A DNA stretch of 64,000 bases. Origin: Pseudobacteriovorax sp. GTDB lineage: Bacteria; Bdellovibrionota_B; Oligoflexia; Oligoflexales; Oligoflexaceae. Within the stretch, counting starts at the first letter, position 1. Each line of letters starts with the position of its first letter. Location of the stretch: contig JABSRP010000037.1 of the NCBI GenBank assembly GCA_013215145.1, positions 1 through 64,000 on the forward strand, written 5' to 3'. The notes under the pieces were generated by a model. The model saw only the letters and a list, made by a program, of their open reading frames with translations, was not told the DNA's origin and searched no databases. Of the stretch, positions 26,642 through 35,579 are shown one piece after another. The position numbers and the translations under genes were made by a program.

Positions 26642-28024
26642 CTGGACAGATTTAGAGTCTATAGAAAAAATGATGTCATTGAGCTTCATGGAGCTTTGAA
26701 TGACACTTCAGATCTAAAGCCCTTGTTAGAGATGATAGCGGATAAGAATATAATCGATTTTTCTGGCTTAAAAGCAGCCAGCTGGTTAGGCTTGATAAGC
26801 TTAGATCGATTTTTGCAAGATGCTCAAAAACAATATATTCTGACCAACATACCAGCAGCTATCTATCAGTATCTTAAATTACTTCCAAATGTTTTTGATA
26901 ACTACACCATAGATAAATTTGAATTGATCTATTTCGAAAAAGATTCTTTTAATTCCTGTATGGACCCTTTTGTCACCAATCCCATGACACTAAAAGACCT
27001 AAACGAAAAATCAAGTTCATCCATATTGAATATATCGGAAAATTCAATGCTTGAAACCTTTACGCAAAGGTATATTCCAGATTTTTTTTCCAAAATAATT
27101 GACACGCCGAAATATCATAATGATTGGTTTCGCGCAAATGTTGATGAAGTTCTTTTTTGGAGCAATTTAATGGATTTTTGGATCTCTACGATAGGCTTAA
27201 GTCAGGACATGGTTTGCTCCCAACGAATAGGCTTAAATTTGCTTCTTCAAAGGATCATAGTAAGAGTGAAACAAACGGAACAAGCTTTCAGCAGGGTGGG
27301 AAAAGTTAGCTTTGATTTGTCTAGTACGCTAATAGATATTAAGACGTGGATTGAGGAATCGAGCGTCAAGATTCAAGAGATTTTAAGTAGCGTTTTGGAG
27401 ACTTGTAGGCGTACAAAGAGGAAAATAATTGTCTCCGGAGAGAATACCTATCCCGTTAGTCGAATCGTTTTTGTGGGGCATTTAAATGACTTTAAAAGCT
27501 CTATTTTATCTCTGGAAAGACACCTAGAGAATATCGAGAAGATCAGTTTTACCGCCGGACGAAATCTCGTAAAACTTGGTGTAGTTGGAAAATTAAAACA
27601 AGCTTTGATGAGAATTGATGGTTCAAATTTAAACGAAGAGACAATCGAAAGCATAAGAAATGATTTTCATATTTTAGATCCATTCAGCGATGGCAGTTGG
27701 TTGGATACTAGGGAAGAGATTGAGAATGAATTTCGATCTATAAAAAATGATGTTGGTAATACAATTGTATTGTTTCAGAGCTTCGATCTTCTACGCCAGG
27801 TCCTTGAACATCGCATCCATGAGTTGAAAATTTTTGAAAATAATTTAGATAAGATTCAAGAAGATTCTTGCGCATGGGCGTCACTTAAGGTGGAGTTTTA
27901 CGACTGCATACGTAGGGGTTTGGTAACGGACCAAGAAAAGCACTCGTTCAATTTTTACCTTACCGATGCGGCTACTGACTCTGAACAAGAGCTTCATTCT
28001 CCAGGTGAGGTTTTGCTCTTTTAA
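26642..28024 (+). CDS. STAS-domain signalling protein with helical C-terminus, CTG start
   Basis: GGAGG at 26630-26634 lies seven bases before an in-frame CTG at 26642. The next possible start, TTG at 26696, would remove the first strands. Residues 1-90 look like a STAS (anti-anti-sigma) domain: FRVYRKNDVIELHGALND, IIDFSGLKAASWLGLISLD, and YILTNIPAAIYQYLKLL. The remaining roughly 370 residues are mostly helical and coiled, with no family I know. As the last gene of the receptor kinase-CheY unit it may relay the phosphorylation signal to an unknown output. Its 3' end overlaps the convergent glycosyltransferase gene by 53 bases. Confidence 0.75.
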   Translation: MDRFRVYRKNDVIELHGALNDTSDLKPLLEMIADKNIIDFSGLKAASWLGLISLDRFLQDAQKQYILTNIPAAIYQYLKLLPNVFDNYTIDKFELIYFEKDSFNSCMDPFVTNPMTLKDLNEKSSSSILNISENSMLETFTQRYIPDFFSKIIDTPKYHNDWFRANVDEVLFWSNLMDFWISTIGLSQDMVCSQRIGLNLLLQRIIVRVKQTEQAFSRVGKVSFDLSSTLIDIKTWIEESSVKIQEILSSVLETCRRTKRKIIVSGENTYPVSRIVFVGHLNDFKSSILSLERHLENIEKISFTAGRNLVKLGVVGKLKQALMRIDGSNLNEETIESIRNDFHILDPFSDGSWLDTREEIENEFRSIKNDVGNTIVLFQSFDLLRQVLEHRIHELKIFENNLDKIQEDSCAWASLKVEFYDCIRRGLVTDQEKHSFNFYLTDAATDSEQELHSPGEVLLF

Positions 28025-29429
28025 TTTTAAAATGAAAAACAGTGCAAGGGATTATAGTAAAGGCAAACCACAGCAACCAACTACCTACCCTAATAAACGC
28101 GATATCCTTATTTGCAATCCAAAATATATAACCGAAGCTTACTGGTAGAGGCAAAGTTAGCCATGGAATCGTATAGAATACCCTAACTTCCGCCCAGTTT
28201 ACTGAAAGGATGATTGGCCATAGCCAGACCAAGTACCACATATTGACCGTCGACTGACCAGCAACATACAACCCTATGGCCCAAAGGCCAATTAACTGGC
28301 TCTTTTTTTTATATATTTGTGCCGTTACCGCTAAGGTGATGTAGATGAAGCCAGTGATGTAATGCCCAATTTTGATAGCATACCACCACGATTGATGACC
28401 AAGGTTATCATTAGTGAAAAAAATATAGACTTGACGAATTAAATCTGTAAATCCCGGATGAAAGATCCAATAATTTCTAAAGTAATCCAAGAGCAGAAAG
28501 GCATATTTTACATTTTCGATGTCCTCATAGTATAAATATGAAATCACAATTACACAGATCAATGCAGTTAGGCCGACAAATAGTTTAGCCAAAAGTGATT
28601 GAATTGGTAGGAACGGAACAAACAAAATAGGGAATAGTTTTACTGAAGATCCAAGCCCTATCAAAATACCTATCAACATCAATTTAGGGCTAGCTAGTCG
28701 ACGATCCTCCTTTAGTTCGAGACTTATGTTTATCGCTATAACGAGTGGAATTAGGGCCACAATATCAAGATGAGCGGAATCGCCAAACTCTTTAACAAAA
28801 ATGGGTTGAAAGATCATAAATACCGATAGCCTTTCAGGGCAACGGTTTTTACGCGCCAGCATAACTAACAATACTATTGCAGATACTGTTACCAGTGAAA
28901 ATGACATTGTCCACATTTGCAGCGAACTACCGAACAGAGTCCACAAAAATTGAAAGAACCATTGAGCGAGAGGGGGGTATATAGAACCAGTGTCAGAATA
29001 AGAAATTTTTTCACGTAATGCCTCAGGGAATCCTTCTGCTGGATGCAAGGGAAGGGAGGTTAGAGGGCTATTACCTTTGTAATTTTGATAGCCATCCCAA
29101 AGGTATCTATAAATATCGTCATCCACCCATGGGTTTGGGCCAAAATTCGCCAAAAAAACCATAAGACAGCATACAAATATATATATCCTGAATGGCTTTG
29201 GCTCGATATTTCTTTCTATTGAAATGGCAACTGAAACTAGGAAGCCAGCGATGTATGAGAACAGGACTACGAAGACCTGACTAAATTCAGCCGGGCCCGA
29301 CTTGATTCCCGCCGGGAGTCCATTGAAAATATATGGAGACATCAATAAAAACCAGGTACCAAGTAGTGTCCAGTTCAGATGTTGATGACCCAAACAGCTA
29401 TGAAGTTTAAATTGACCCACCCAAGGCAA
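27972..29429 (-). CDS. Integral membrane glycosyltransferase (GT87-like)
   Basis: The 485-residue protein has about ten hydrophobic segments. It shows features of polyprenyl-phosphate-sugar-dependent glycosyltransferases of the GT-C/GT87 type: an acidic loop WVDDDIYRYLWDGYQNY after the second or third helix, an extracytoplasmic YPPLAQ motif, and GSSVKLFPILFVPF near mid-protein. It likely transfers a mannose or similar sugar to an envelope glycan or lipid. Translation probably begins at the TTG at 29429, supported by AAGGG 8 bases before it, overlapping the preceding gene. The 3' end overlaps the convergent STAS gene. Confidence 0.75.
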   Translation of the reverse strand: MPWVGQFKLHSCLGHQHLNWTLLGTWFLLMSPYIFNGLPAGIKSGPAEFSQVFVVLFSYIAGFLVSVAISIERNIEPKPFRIYIFVCCLMVFLANFGPNPWVDDDIYRYLWDGYQNYKGNSPLTSLPLHPAEGFPEALREKISYSDTGSIYPPLAQWFFQFLWTLFGSSLQMWTMSFSLVTVSAIVLLVMLARKNRCPERLSVFMIFQPIFVKEFGDSAHLDIVALIPLVIAINISLELKEDRRLASPKLMLIGILIGLGSSVKLFPILFVPFLPIQSLLAKLFVGLTALICVIVISYLYYEDIENVKYAFLLLDYFRNYWIFHPGFTDLIRQVYIFFTNDNLGHQSWWYAIKIGHYITGFIYITLAVTAQIYKKKSQLIGLWAIGLYVAGQSTVNMWYLVWLWPIILSVNWAEVRVFYTIPWLTLPLPVSFGYIFWIANKDIAFIRVGSWLLWFAFTIIPCTVFHFKIKRAKPHLENEALVQSQ

Positions 29430-30300
29430 GGGTCATACCCTTGTTGATATCAGTATTTTTTGCGGTAGTAATTAGTTTCTCCGTGTATGACAACGTAACA
29501 TCATAGCCATCTATGGAATATCCGATAGTTCCCCCAACATAATCGTAGACTTCTTTTAGGCGAGCAAATGGAAGTCCGTAGTCTCCCTCATCGGTATTGG
29601 GTGGTCTTAGGGCGACCCATGTTGAGTCACCAATATCGATTCCTCCGTTTGTTCTGACGCCGCCATAGAAAACCCCAACGGTCAAGTTTTTGACTCCAAA
29701 GTAGTAGGTCCCTAAATTGAAACGAGTTTGATCTTCAGCGCGTCCTGGCCTGAGGGCTTGCTTAAGATCCAAACCAAGCATAAGCCCCGTGGAATAACTA
29801 ACCCATGCTGTGCTTAGGCCAACCAGGTATTCTGGTGATTCGATACCTGGAGTTACTAAGGTGTTTGGGTTGTAATCACTTCCTGGCCCTACGTAGCCTA
29901 AGACTCCAGATAGAAATATACTTTCTGAGTTAAAGAGCAGACGTTTGTAGTTAGCGGCAAAGCTAGACCAACCTTGAAAGGTGTCGTAGTCAGGTTGAGG
30001 ACCTGGTGATAACAGTCCATTATTCTTAATCGATTTGTAAGTCAAATGAAATGATATTTCGGACACTTTGTTAAGGCCATACGAAATTCCCAAATCAGCG
30101 GCTCGATGATCTATAGAAAAATCATTGCTACCCCAATTCCCCCTCATATCATCGTCTTTCATGACGAGTTCTGTAGCCTTTGCACTAGTAAGGCTTAGTC
30201 TAAATTTCGAAACACCTTCAGGCGTCGTAAACGGTGAGGCTCCAAGGTAGCTAAATGGTGTCATAAGCATGAAATAAATTAAGAAAATCTTTATCTTCAA
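29407..30300 (-). CDS. Predicted outer-membrane beta-barrel protein
   Basis: The likely start is the TTG at 30300, just after the upstream stop and about 10 bases beyond GCAGGAGAAC. This gives a clean signal peptide (KIKIFLIYFMLMTPFSYLGA). A longer frame to 30384 overlaps the preceding gene and is less likely. The mature roughly 275 residues alternate polar and hydrophobic residues with many Gly, Tyr and aromatic strand ends (LGISYGLNKVSEISFHLTYK, FNLGTYYFGVKNLTVGVFY), as expected for a barrel. The function is unknown. It lies between a small secreted protein and a membrane glycosyltransferase, possibly one envelope operon. Confidence 0.7.
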   Translation of the reverse strand: MKIKIFLIYFMLMTPFSYLGASPFTTPEGVSKFRLSLTSAKATELVMKDDDMRGNWGSNDFSIDHRAADLGISYGLNKVSEISFHLTYKSIKNNGLLSPGPQPDYDTFQGWSSFAANYKRLLFNSESIFLSGVLGYVGPGSDYNPNTLVTPGIESPEYLVGLSTAWVSYSTGLMLGLDLKQALRPGRAEDQTRFNLGTYYFGVKNLTVGVFYGGVRTNGGIDIGDSTWVALRPPNTDEGDYGLPFARLKEVYDYVGGTIGYSIDGYDVTLSYTEKLITTAKNTDINKGMTLALGGSI

Positions 30301-30304
30301 TGTA

Positions 30305-30541
30305 CTAGTTCTCCTGCTTAGGCTTATCGTTTTCGTTCCCGTCAGATTTTGTTCCCTTAGAGTTTTTTGAGGCGTTGGCATCACATTTGACGTCTTTTAC
30401 ATTCGCCTTTCCTTGGCATTTCATTTGGCTCGGTTTCGGAGGCGGCGGCGGTGGAAGGAAACTTCCTGACCCAAAGGCTTGACTCCCTAAACACAAGCAG
30501 CAGTAGGAGATTACAATGGAGAAAATTATCGTAAACTTCAC
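30305..30541 (-). CDS. Small secreted Pro- and Lys-rich protein
   Basis: A 78-residue protein with a signal peptide (KFTIIFSIVISYCCLCLGSQA). A run of six Pro follows at about residues 30-35, then a hydrophilic Lys/Asn/Ser/Asp tail with two Cys. The TAG stop lies 4 bases before the TTG start of the barrel protein, and the ribosome site of the latter is inside this gene, so they are coupled. It may be an accessory periplasmic factor of the barrel protein; there is no family match I can give. Confidence 0.6.
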   Translation of the reverse strand: MKFTIIFSIVISYCCLCLGSQAFGSGSFLPPPPPPKPSQMKCQGKANVKDVKCDANASKNSKGTKSDGNENDKPKQEN

Positions 30542-31163
30542 AACTGTCCCCTATACATATTAAATATAGAAATTTTATTAGATTTTAGTGTTTTTGGGCT
30601 AAAATGCAATACCCAGCTTGCAATAATTTTTTATAATAACTTTTGGCAAATATACAAGTTTTAGTGAACAAAGTCTCCAAGCAATGCAGGAGAAGCTGGA
30701 CAACTATATTCAAGAATCCAGTTCGCTAAACCAATGACAATTAGAGTTTCATCTTCGAAACTTAGTTGAGCTAAAAAAGGTAAATTTTAAAATTTTTCAC
30801 CGAAATCTGTTTTATCATTTTTTCCATGACACCTGCGTTTCGAAAGCTCATCAGTGTATACAACAAGGGATTAAATCGAAAGAATCAGAAATGCTGAAAT
30901 TATTGAACTGCAGTTTCGTCATAAAAAACCAACTAAAATGATTTCTGCTGATTTAAGAAAACGGGAGACCAAAAAATTCATCGACCGGTAACGAAAGTTT
31001 GCCCAAAGACTACCAATTGTCACTGACACAGCGCATGGTTTGGAGCTTAAGAAATGGGAGCATCTGTCTGATACTCCAATTTTACGTCATATAGTAAGGA
31101 GGTGGACTGACCATAGTTGTAAGTTTTAATCGACCTTAATGTTGCCAGACTTTTGGGGTTTAG
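30542..31163. other. AT-rich intergenic region
   Basis: About 620 bases with stops in all frames. No gene, clear terminator or repeat was recognised. A short peptide-like stretch around 31000-31060 (reading VTDTAHGLELKKW) is reminiscent of a decayed transposase but too short to call. Confidence 0.5.
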
Positions 31164-32168
31164 TTAGATCGATAGCCCCTTAACACGGTTCGATTTCGGT
31201 CCGTTTTCGAGGCTAAGGACAACACGAGGGCATACGGCCGAACAAACACCGCATCCGACACAGGAGGCACGAACCACATTTTGCCCCCTTTGGGCATACC
31301 AGCGGACATCGATACCCATTTCGCAATACTTAGAACAGTTACCACAGGAAATGCACTGAGAGCCAATAGTGGTAATACGAAATCGTGAAAAAAACTTCTG
31401 CATAATGCCTAAAATAGCTGCCATTGGACAACCAAAGCGGCACCAAACACGAGATCCCATAAGCGGATAGAATCCGACGCCAATCACACCAGAAAATGCT
31501 GCGCCGATCAAGAACCCGTACCACTTAGACATTCCGTTTGCGGTATCCCGCATGACGCCTTGCCAACCGAAGGCTTGAGAAAGCCAGAGAAATGCCGTGG
31601 TGACGATGATGGCGACGAGAACCCCATGAATTAACCAACGCTCTACACGCCAAGCCTTTAGCGATTTATCAGAAAGTTGACGGAATGGGTCGCTAAGAGT
31701 TTCGGCCAATCCTCCGCAACCACAGACCCAAGAACAGTACCAGCGTTTTCCATAAAAGTAGGTAATCACATGTGTGGCGACAAAAGTCATCATTGCTCCC
31801 CAGAAAAACAGAAACTGTCCAAGTGCACCAGGAGTACCAGACAAATAACTCCACTCGCTAGGGAACAGAGAGTTATATCGAAGTGGCCAAAAGTAGCTGA
31901 AATAGTATTCTGGTTGGTTCATGGCTACCATGAATGCGGGTATCAGATACGCTAAAAATAGCTGAAAAAAAATAACTGATAAGGCTCGAATGATTTGATA
32001 GCGGCTATGACGATACCGATAAATTGCACGTACCCCCATGATAACAACGGCCATTGTATAGAAAGTTCCATATAGGAACCACTGGTCCGCCGGTTTACGC
32101 CTAAGGAAATTGCTCAGTGGGTCCACCATTCTAATCAAACCCTCTAAGAACGATGGATACCAATAGAG
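31164..32168 (-). pseudogene. C-terminal part of membrane 4Fe-4S protein (NapH/NosR-like), split by insertion
   Basis: This part starts in sequence at LYWYPSFLEGLIRM and carries four or five membrane helices. Two Cys-rich loops (KRWYCSWVCGCGGLAET and VWCRFGCPMA) and two ferredoxin-type clusters, CISCGNCSKYCEMG and CVGCGVCSAVCPRV, follow. Together these mark the polyferredoxin subunit that passes electrons across or along the membrane. The first helices are encoded 2.4 kb away at 34622-34930 (GAWAWVAGVVVTGFYVL), and the two ends join at the shared YVL/LYWYP position. The inner start at 32127-32138 would give a truncated protein. The nearby oxidoreductase fragment was probably its electron partner. 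Confidence 0.85.
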
Positions 32169-32171
32169 CAG

Positions 32172-32942
32172 AACATAGCTATATTTTTCTGGCAGCAGTT
32201 CTCCGATGACGACCTGTTGACAGCCGAGCGCAAAATCTGGGACAAATCTGTGATGTCGTGGAAAAACAACCAGGAGGTGTCCGCCCCTTTCAACGGCAAC
32301 AAATCGGCTTCCGAACTATTTTTTGATGCCTATCAGGGCTTTTCCACCAAACAAAACAATCGAGAGATCCGCTTAGCAGGTCATTCCCTCGGAAGTCAGA
32401 TGGCATCTAGCTTGATGGGTCAGATTCTAGACCATAATGCCGCCAGCAAGCAAAAGCTCCACATTCCTGAGCGCTTGATCCTCCTAGACCCTTTCTTTTC
32501 TGCCAACGGCAAAGAGTATTTGCAGGACGCTTGGACGGGTGAGAGGGTGAGGGATATCGTTGATCGCATCCAAACCAGAACGTCCACCTCGATAGAGGCC
32601 TATCGCAGTTCGGCTGTAGGGTTTGCGCCCGTGGCGGCCGATCAAAACCGACCATTGACGGAAAAGGTTGCATTTATTGAGCTAAATTCCACTGGTTTTC
32701 TTAGCCAGCTCGATCAAGCCGCGAAGCATAACTATGCGCCATTGCACTACTTCTGGTCCATAGACTTTCCCCCACCCGGCACCATGGAAGAGGACGGCGC
32801 CACCAAAGTACTTGGAATTTCGGCGAGCACCCCTCTGAAAGATATACAAACTTTCATCCAGTCAGGATTGAGGGCGCGGGTTGTCCATGGAGGAGACTCA
32901 GCATCTCCAAGAGACGACATTCACGAGGTTAGGGCTCAGTAG
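32172..32942 (+). pseudogene. Lipase-like alpha/beta hydrolase, 5'-truncated
   Basis: From 32172 the frame reads NIAIFFWQQFSDDDLLTAER and reaches the nucleophile elbow AGHSLGSQMAS about 70 residues later. It continues through RLILLDPFFSANG and the C-terminal Y.PLHYFW region carrying the likely catalytic His. A complete enzyme should have roughly 80-100 residues before this point, including the oxyanion strand. Those are missing because the frame begins at the insertion edge. The TTG at 32217 has no ribosome site. The catalytic Ser is present, but the product is unlikely to be active or expressed. Confidence 0.8.
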
Positions 32943-33174
32943 AGCCCGCTTAACGCCTTATATTGTTTCATTATGATTCACTTTTTTACATTTAAAATTT
33001 AATCAAACCTTGTGTCTGAAGCTACAAGCAGGAGTTTTTGTGATTGATCCAATCTGGATGACACAGCCAGCCATGATATGTTGCGTTTAGCCGGAGTGAC
33101 TGGTATCGATACGTGGGTCGTGTGACAATCAAGTCACGGATCCTTTAAACGTTCAGAAACCAGGAGAAATGCAA

Positions 33175-34218
33175 ATGATCATCAACTCGTCAGCGACAGT
33201 GTTCAAGCTACTACTCATCCCGATCACCATCCTTTTCTTCAGCGCTTGCGGTGATGATGATGACGATGATGATCCTGTGGTTGCGACAGCGACCTCAAAT
33301 ATCGTGGAGACGGCGCAAAGCAACTCCAATCTGACGACTTTGGTGGCGGCTATCGAGGCTGCAGAACTGGCAACAACCCTTGCAACAACCGAAAATATCA
33401 CGGTGTTTGCTCCGACGAATGCAGCCTTCGATGCGCTGCCAGACGGTGCAGTGAAAGACATAGTTGCAAAAGTAGCGGCGGGCACAGAGTTAACGTCGGC
33501 TGAAAAAACAGCCCTCACGGCTGTCCTCACCTATCACGTGGTCGATGGTAGCGCTGCAGTGGCCTCGTCGGCTGTAACGGCAAACACAACTCTCGAATCA
33601 CTCAATAATGACGAGAAACTCTTCTTTGTTCCAGATACATCTGCGGGTTCTCTTACTGTCAATGGTAACGCCTCAGTTGATGCTGACTTGAGGGATGTGA
33701 CAGCTAGCAACGGAATCGTCCACGTTATTGATCAGGTGCTGATTCCCGATGCCTACCTCACAGTCGTTGGTAGCCTGCAGAAACGATACGAGCATACGAC
33801 CCTCGTGGCCGCCGTTGTTGCCGCCGACCTTGTAACGACACTCAATAGTAGCACGGGTACCTTCACCGTCTTTGCCCCGACAAATGCTGCTTTCGCCGCC
33901 CTCCCTGAAGGTGCTGTGGCCGATATCGTTGCCAAGGTAGGGGCTGGGACAGCGCTCAGCTCCGAGGAGGAAACGGCTTTAACCGGCGTTCTGACCTATC
34001 ACGTGCTAGCCTCAGAAGTGCTTGCTGCGGATGTTCCCGATTCTGCTGCCGTCGAGACCGCCTCGAGTGGAGCAACGATTGCAACAACCTCAGCATCGTC
34101 GGCGAGCGGCGTGACCGTACAAGGCGGCAGCAATACAGCTGCGATCGCGGTATCAGAAGCAGATGTAGACGTTTCCAATGGTGTCATCCATGTGGTTGGG
34201 ACGGTTATCCTTCCCTAG
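33175..34218 (+). CDS. Lipoprotein with two fasciclin (FAS1) domains
   Basis: The ATG at 33175 is 8 bases after AGGAG; the ATG at 33169 is too close. The product of about 347 residues has a lipoprotein signal ending FFSAC, followed by seven Asp residues. Two FAS1 repeats (about 40-195 and 200-347) follow, each with the FAS1 motifs TVFAPTNAAF and LTYHV and closing near GVIHVV. FAS1 proteins mediate surface adhesion or matrix contact. The gene appears richer in G+C than its surroundings and belongs to the foreign insert. The palindrome after it is a possible terminator. Confidence 0.93.
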   Translation: MIINSSATVFKLLLIPITILFFSACGDDDDDDDPVVATATSNIVETAQSNSNLTTLVAAIEAAELATTLATTENITVFAPTNAAFDALPDGAVKDIVAKVAAGTELTSAEKTALTAVLTYHVVDGSAAVASSAVTANTTLESLNNDEKLFFVPDTSAGSLTVNGNASVDADLRDVTASNGIVHVIDQVLIPDAYLTVVGSLQKRYEHTTLVAAVVAADLVTTLNSSTGTFTVFAPTNAAFAALPEGAVADIVAKVGAGTALSSEEETALTGVLTYHVLASEVLAADVPDSAAVETASSGATIATTSASSASGVTVQGGSNTAAIAVSEADVDVSNGVIHVVGTVILP

Positions 34219-34224
34219 CATGGC

Positions 34225-34273
34225 TTGATGGGCGACGCTGCCGTGATCGACTCGCGGCAGCGTCGCCCATCAA
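34225..34273. repeat. Perfect 19-bp inverted repeat after the FAS1 gene
   Basis: TTGATGGGCGACGCTGCCG and its exact complement flank an 11-base loop, 6 bases after the FAS1 stop. It has no T-run, so it is a strong hairpin that may act as a bidirectional terminator or mark the boundary between the GC-rich genes and the transposase fragment. Confidence 0.75.
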
Positions 34274-34274
34274 C

Positions 34275-34505
34275 CCTGCCACACCGAAGACAGAATTTTG
34301 ACTTGCAAGAATGAGCGACAACCTTGCTCGATTTACCGCAGCTAAGACACATGTACTGAGAAAAACCAAACTTTGGATCACCGCATTTCAAAATGGCTGA
34401 CACTTGTTTGTTGCAATGGGTGTTATCGTAGGAAGGAAAAGACCGTTTAAAGGATTCCCAACCTTCCGAAAAAATCTTAAGGAAATTATTAACCATAGCT
34501 ATCAC
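34275..34505 (-). pseudogene. IS91-family transposase, N-terminal zinc-binding fragment
   Basis: Only the first 75 or so residues remain. They contain the paired zinc-finger spacing of the IS91/IS801 N-terminal domain: AILKCGDPKFG, YMCLSCGKSSKV and AHSCKSKFCLRCG. The frame breaks into the inverted repeat of the FAS1 gene, losing the Y2/HUH catalytic domain, so it is inactive. The start may be the GTG at 34505 or ATG at 34496. Its position at the right edge of the insertion suggests it helped to bring in the neighbouring genes. Confidence 0.85.
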
Positions 34506-34621
34506 CAGACAAAGATGCGTCTGGGTATTATATCATGGCTTGAAATAAAGCGTAGAACTATGGAATCAATTGAATATCTCTTGAAGATTTGAATCTACTC
34601 GAAAACGCTAGTTCTCATAGA

Positions 34622-34930
34622 AAGGACATAAAATCCTGTTACAACGACTCCAGCTACCCAAGCCCAAGCCCCACGGGATGTTATACTCATACTGGTTATG
34701 TGATTGTTGCGAATACCGGCTTCTTTTCCATTATAGTTTTGATAAAAGTGTACAAGAGCTCCGATACTAATCAGACCCAGGCTGAGAAATAGCATCAAGC
34801 CGGGATAGAGTTGCCCAGCACCAAAAAAACTCACGGCAAAAGACAAAAAACCTAACCCAAGGCAGGTAAGAACTAGCTTCTTCTTCAAAGGTAACGAGGT
34901 ATTCGGCCGCAGTCCAATGGACTCCATCAT
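34622..34930 (-). pseudogene. N-terminal part of membrane 4Fe-4S protein, split by insertion
   Basis: Starting MMESIG at 34930, this part has about three hydrophobic segments (KKLVLTCLGLGFLSFAVSFF, LMLFLSLGLISIGALVHFY and AWAWVAGVVVTGFYVL). It then runs into the insertion, adding only SMRTSVFE before a stop. The sequence joins naturally to LYWYPSFLEG at 32168. The intact protein would be about 435 residues with its Fe-S clusters at the C-terminus. Translation begins just after the stop of the oxidoreductase fragment (34939), consistent with one ancient operon. Confidence 0.82.
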
Positions 34931-34938
34931 TTCGGCTT

Positions 34939-35466
34939 TCACATCGGTACGTGCAACATAACACATTGCGCCACTGTCCTTTCATCATTTTGACGTTTGA
35001 AGATACGATTGGAGAGACCCTTAGGTTTCTCGATTTTAACTTGTCGGGAGTATTGCTGATTAAAACTGTCAATAATCGCTTGCTCGTGTTGTACGAAGAA
35101 TTCTGGATCAAAATTGGCAACCTTTAGATTCGCTAAAACCTCCTCTATTTTTGTTTTATTGGAAAGCCACTGCTCAAAAACATTATGTCGCAAGCGAATG
35201 CCAAATGTATTGATTCCCGTAACGGCCTCAGAATTTTTTTCGAAATGGATATGTATGGCTAGATTTAGGCTTGGGTGCTGCCAGTAAAAGCTATTCAAAT
35301 CATCTGCTAACTTGGATAGGACGGTTCCGTAGGTCTGATATTCAATATCGATAAACTTAGCTGAATTGAACCAAATTCCTGGATCGTAGCGGGTGCCATC
35401 GCCAAGAACTGTCTTGGCGACATGTTCACCCGTAATTTTACCCACATACCAAATGGGACATTCCAC
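34939..35466 (-). pseudogene. C-terminal fragment of FAD/NAD-dependent oxidoreductase, 5'-truncated
   Basis: The 175 residues open with CPIWYVGKITGEHVAKTVLGD, then YDPGIWFNSAKFIDIEYQTY, the kind of C-terminal substrate/dimer region found in pyridine-nucleotide-disulfide-type reductases. The FAD and NAD(P) binding halves are absent. A stop lies 15 codons upstream in frame, and another frame over 35470-35560 looks partly coding, indicating a frameshift as well. The acylase gene ends at 35580. Its overlap-like position before the 4Fe-4S gene suggests that the two once formed an electron-transfer pair. Confidence 0.6.
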
Positions 35467-35579
35467 ATGGCAGGGAGAAAGAAGTTTTCAGCACGAACCA
35501 AGGTCGATATACTTCAGCAATATCTTCAGAAAAAACAGCTATGACAGATATTTGCGAGCAACATAAGTGCTCACGAAAT

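Larger units (their letters stand above)
32169..34621. mobile_element. Foreign insertion (about 2.45 kb) carrying lipase, FAS1 and IS91-transposase fragments
   Basis: The segment separates two halves of one 4Fe-4S protein gene. ATAGA occurs at both edges (32163-32167 and 34617-34621) and could be a target repeat, although removing it exactly leaves a 1-base frame problem. Most of the insert appears richer in G+C than the flanks. It begins inside a lipase reading frame, so it was itself truncated before or during arrival. It ends with an N-terminal fragment of an IS91-type transposase, a family able to carry adjacent DNA by one-ended transposition; this mechanism is an inference. Confidence 0.7.

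Noticed and set aside
26696-28024. TTG start for the STAS protein
   Set aside because: It would delete the first strands of the STAS domain and has no ribosome site; CTG at 26642 does.
31677-31955. Plus-strand frame antisense to the 4Fe-4S gene
   Set aside because: Overlaps clear Fe-S cluster coding on the minus strand and has no ribosome site or similarity.
34225-34273. Possible CRISPR or IS200/IS605-like hairpin
   Set aside because: Only one perfect palindrome, no repeats or TnpA; fits a strong hairpin after the FAS1 gene.
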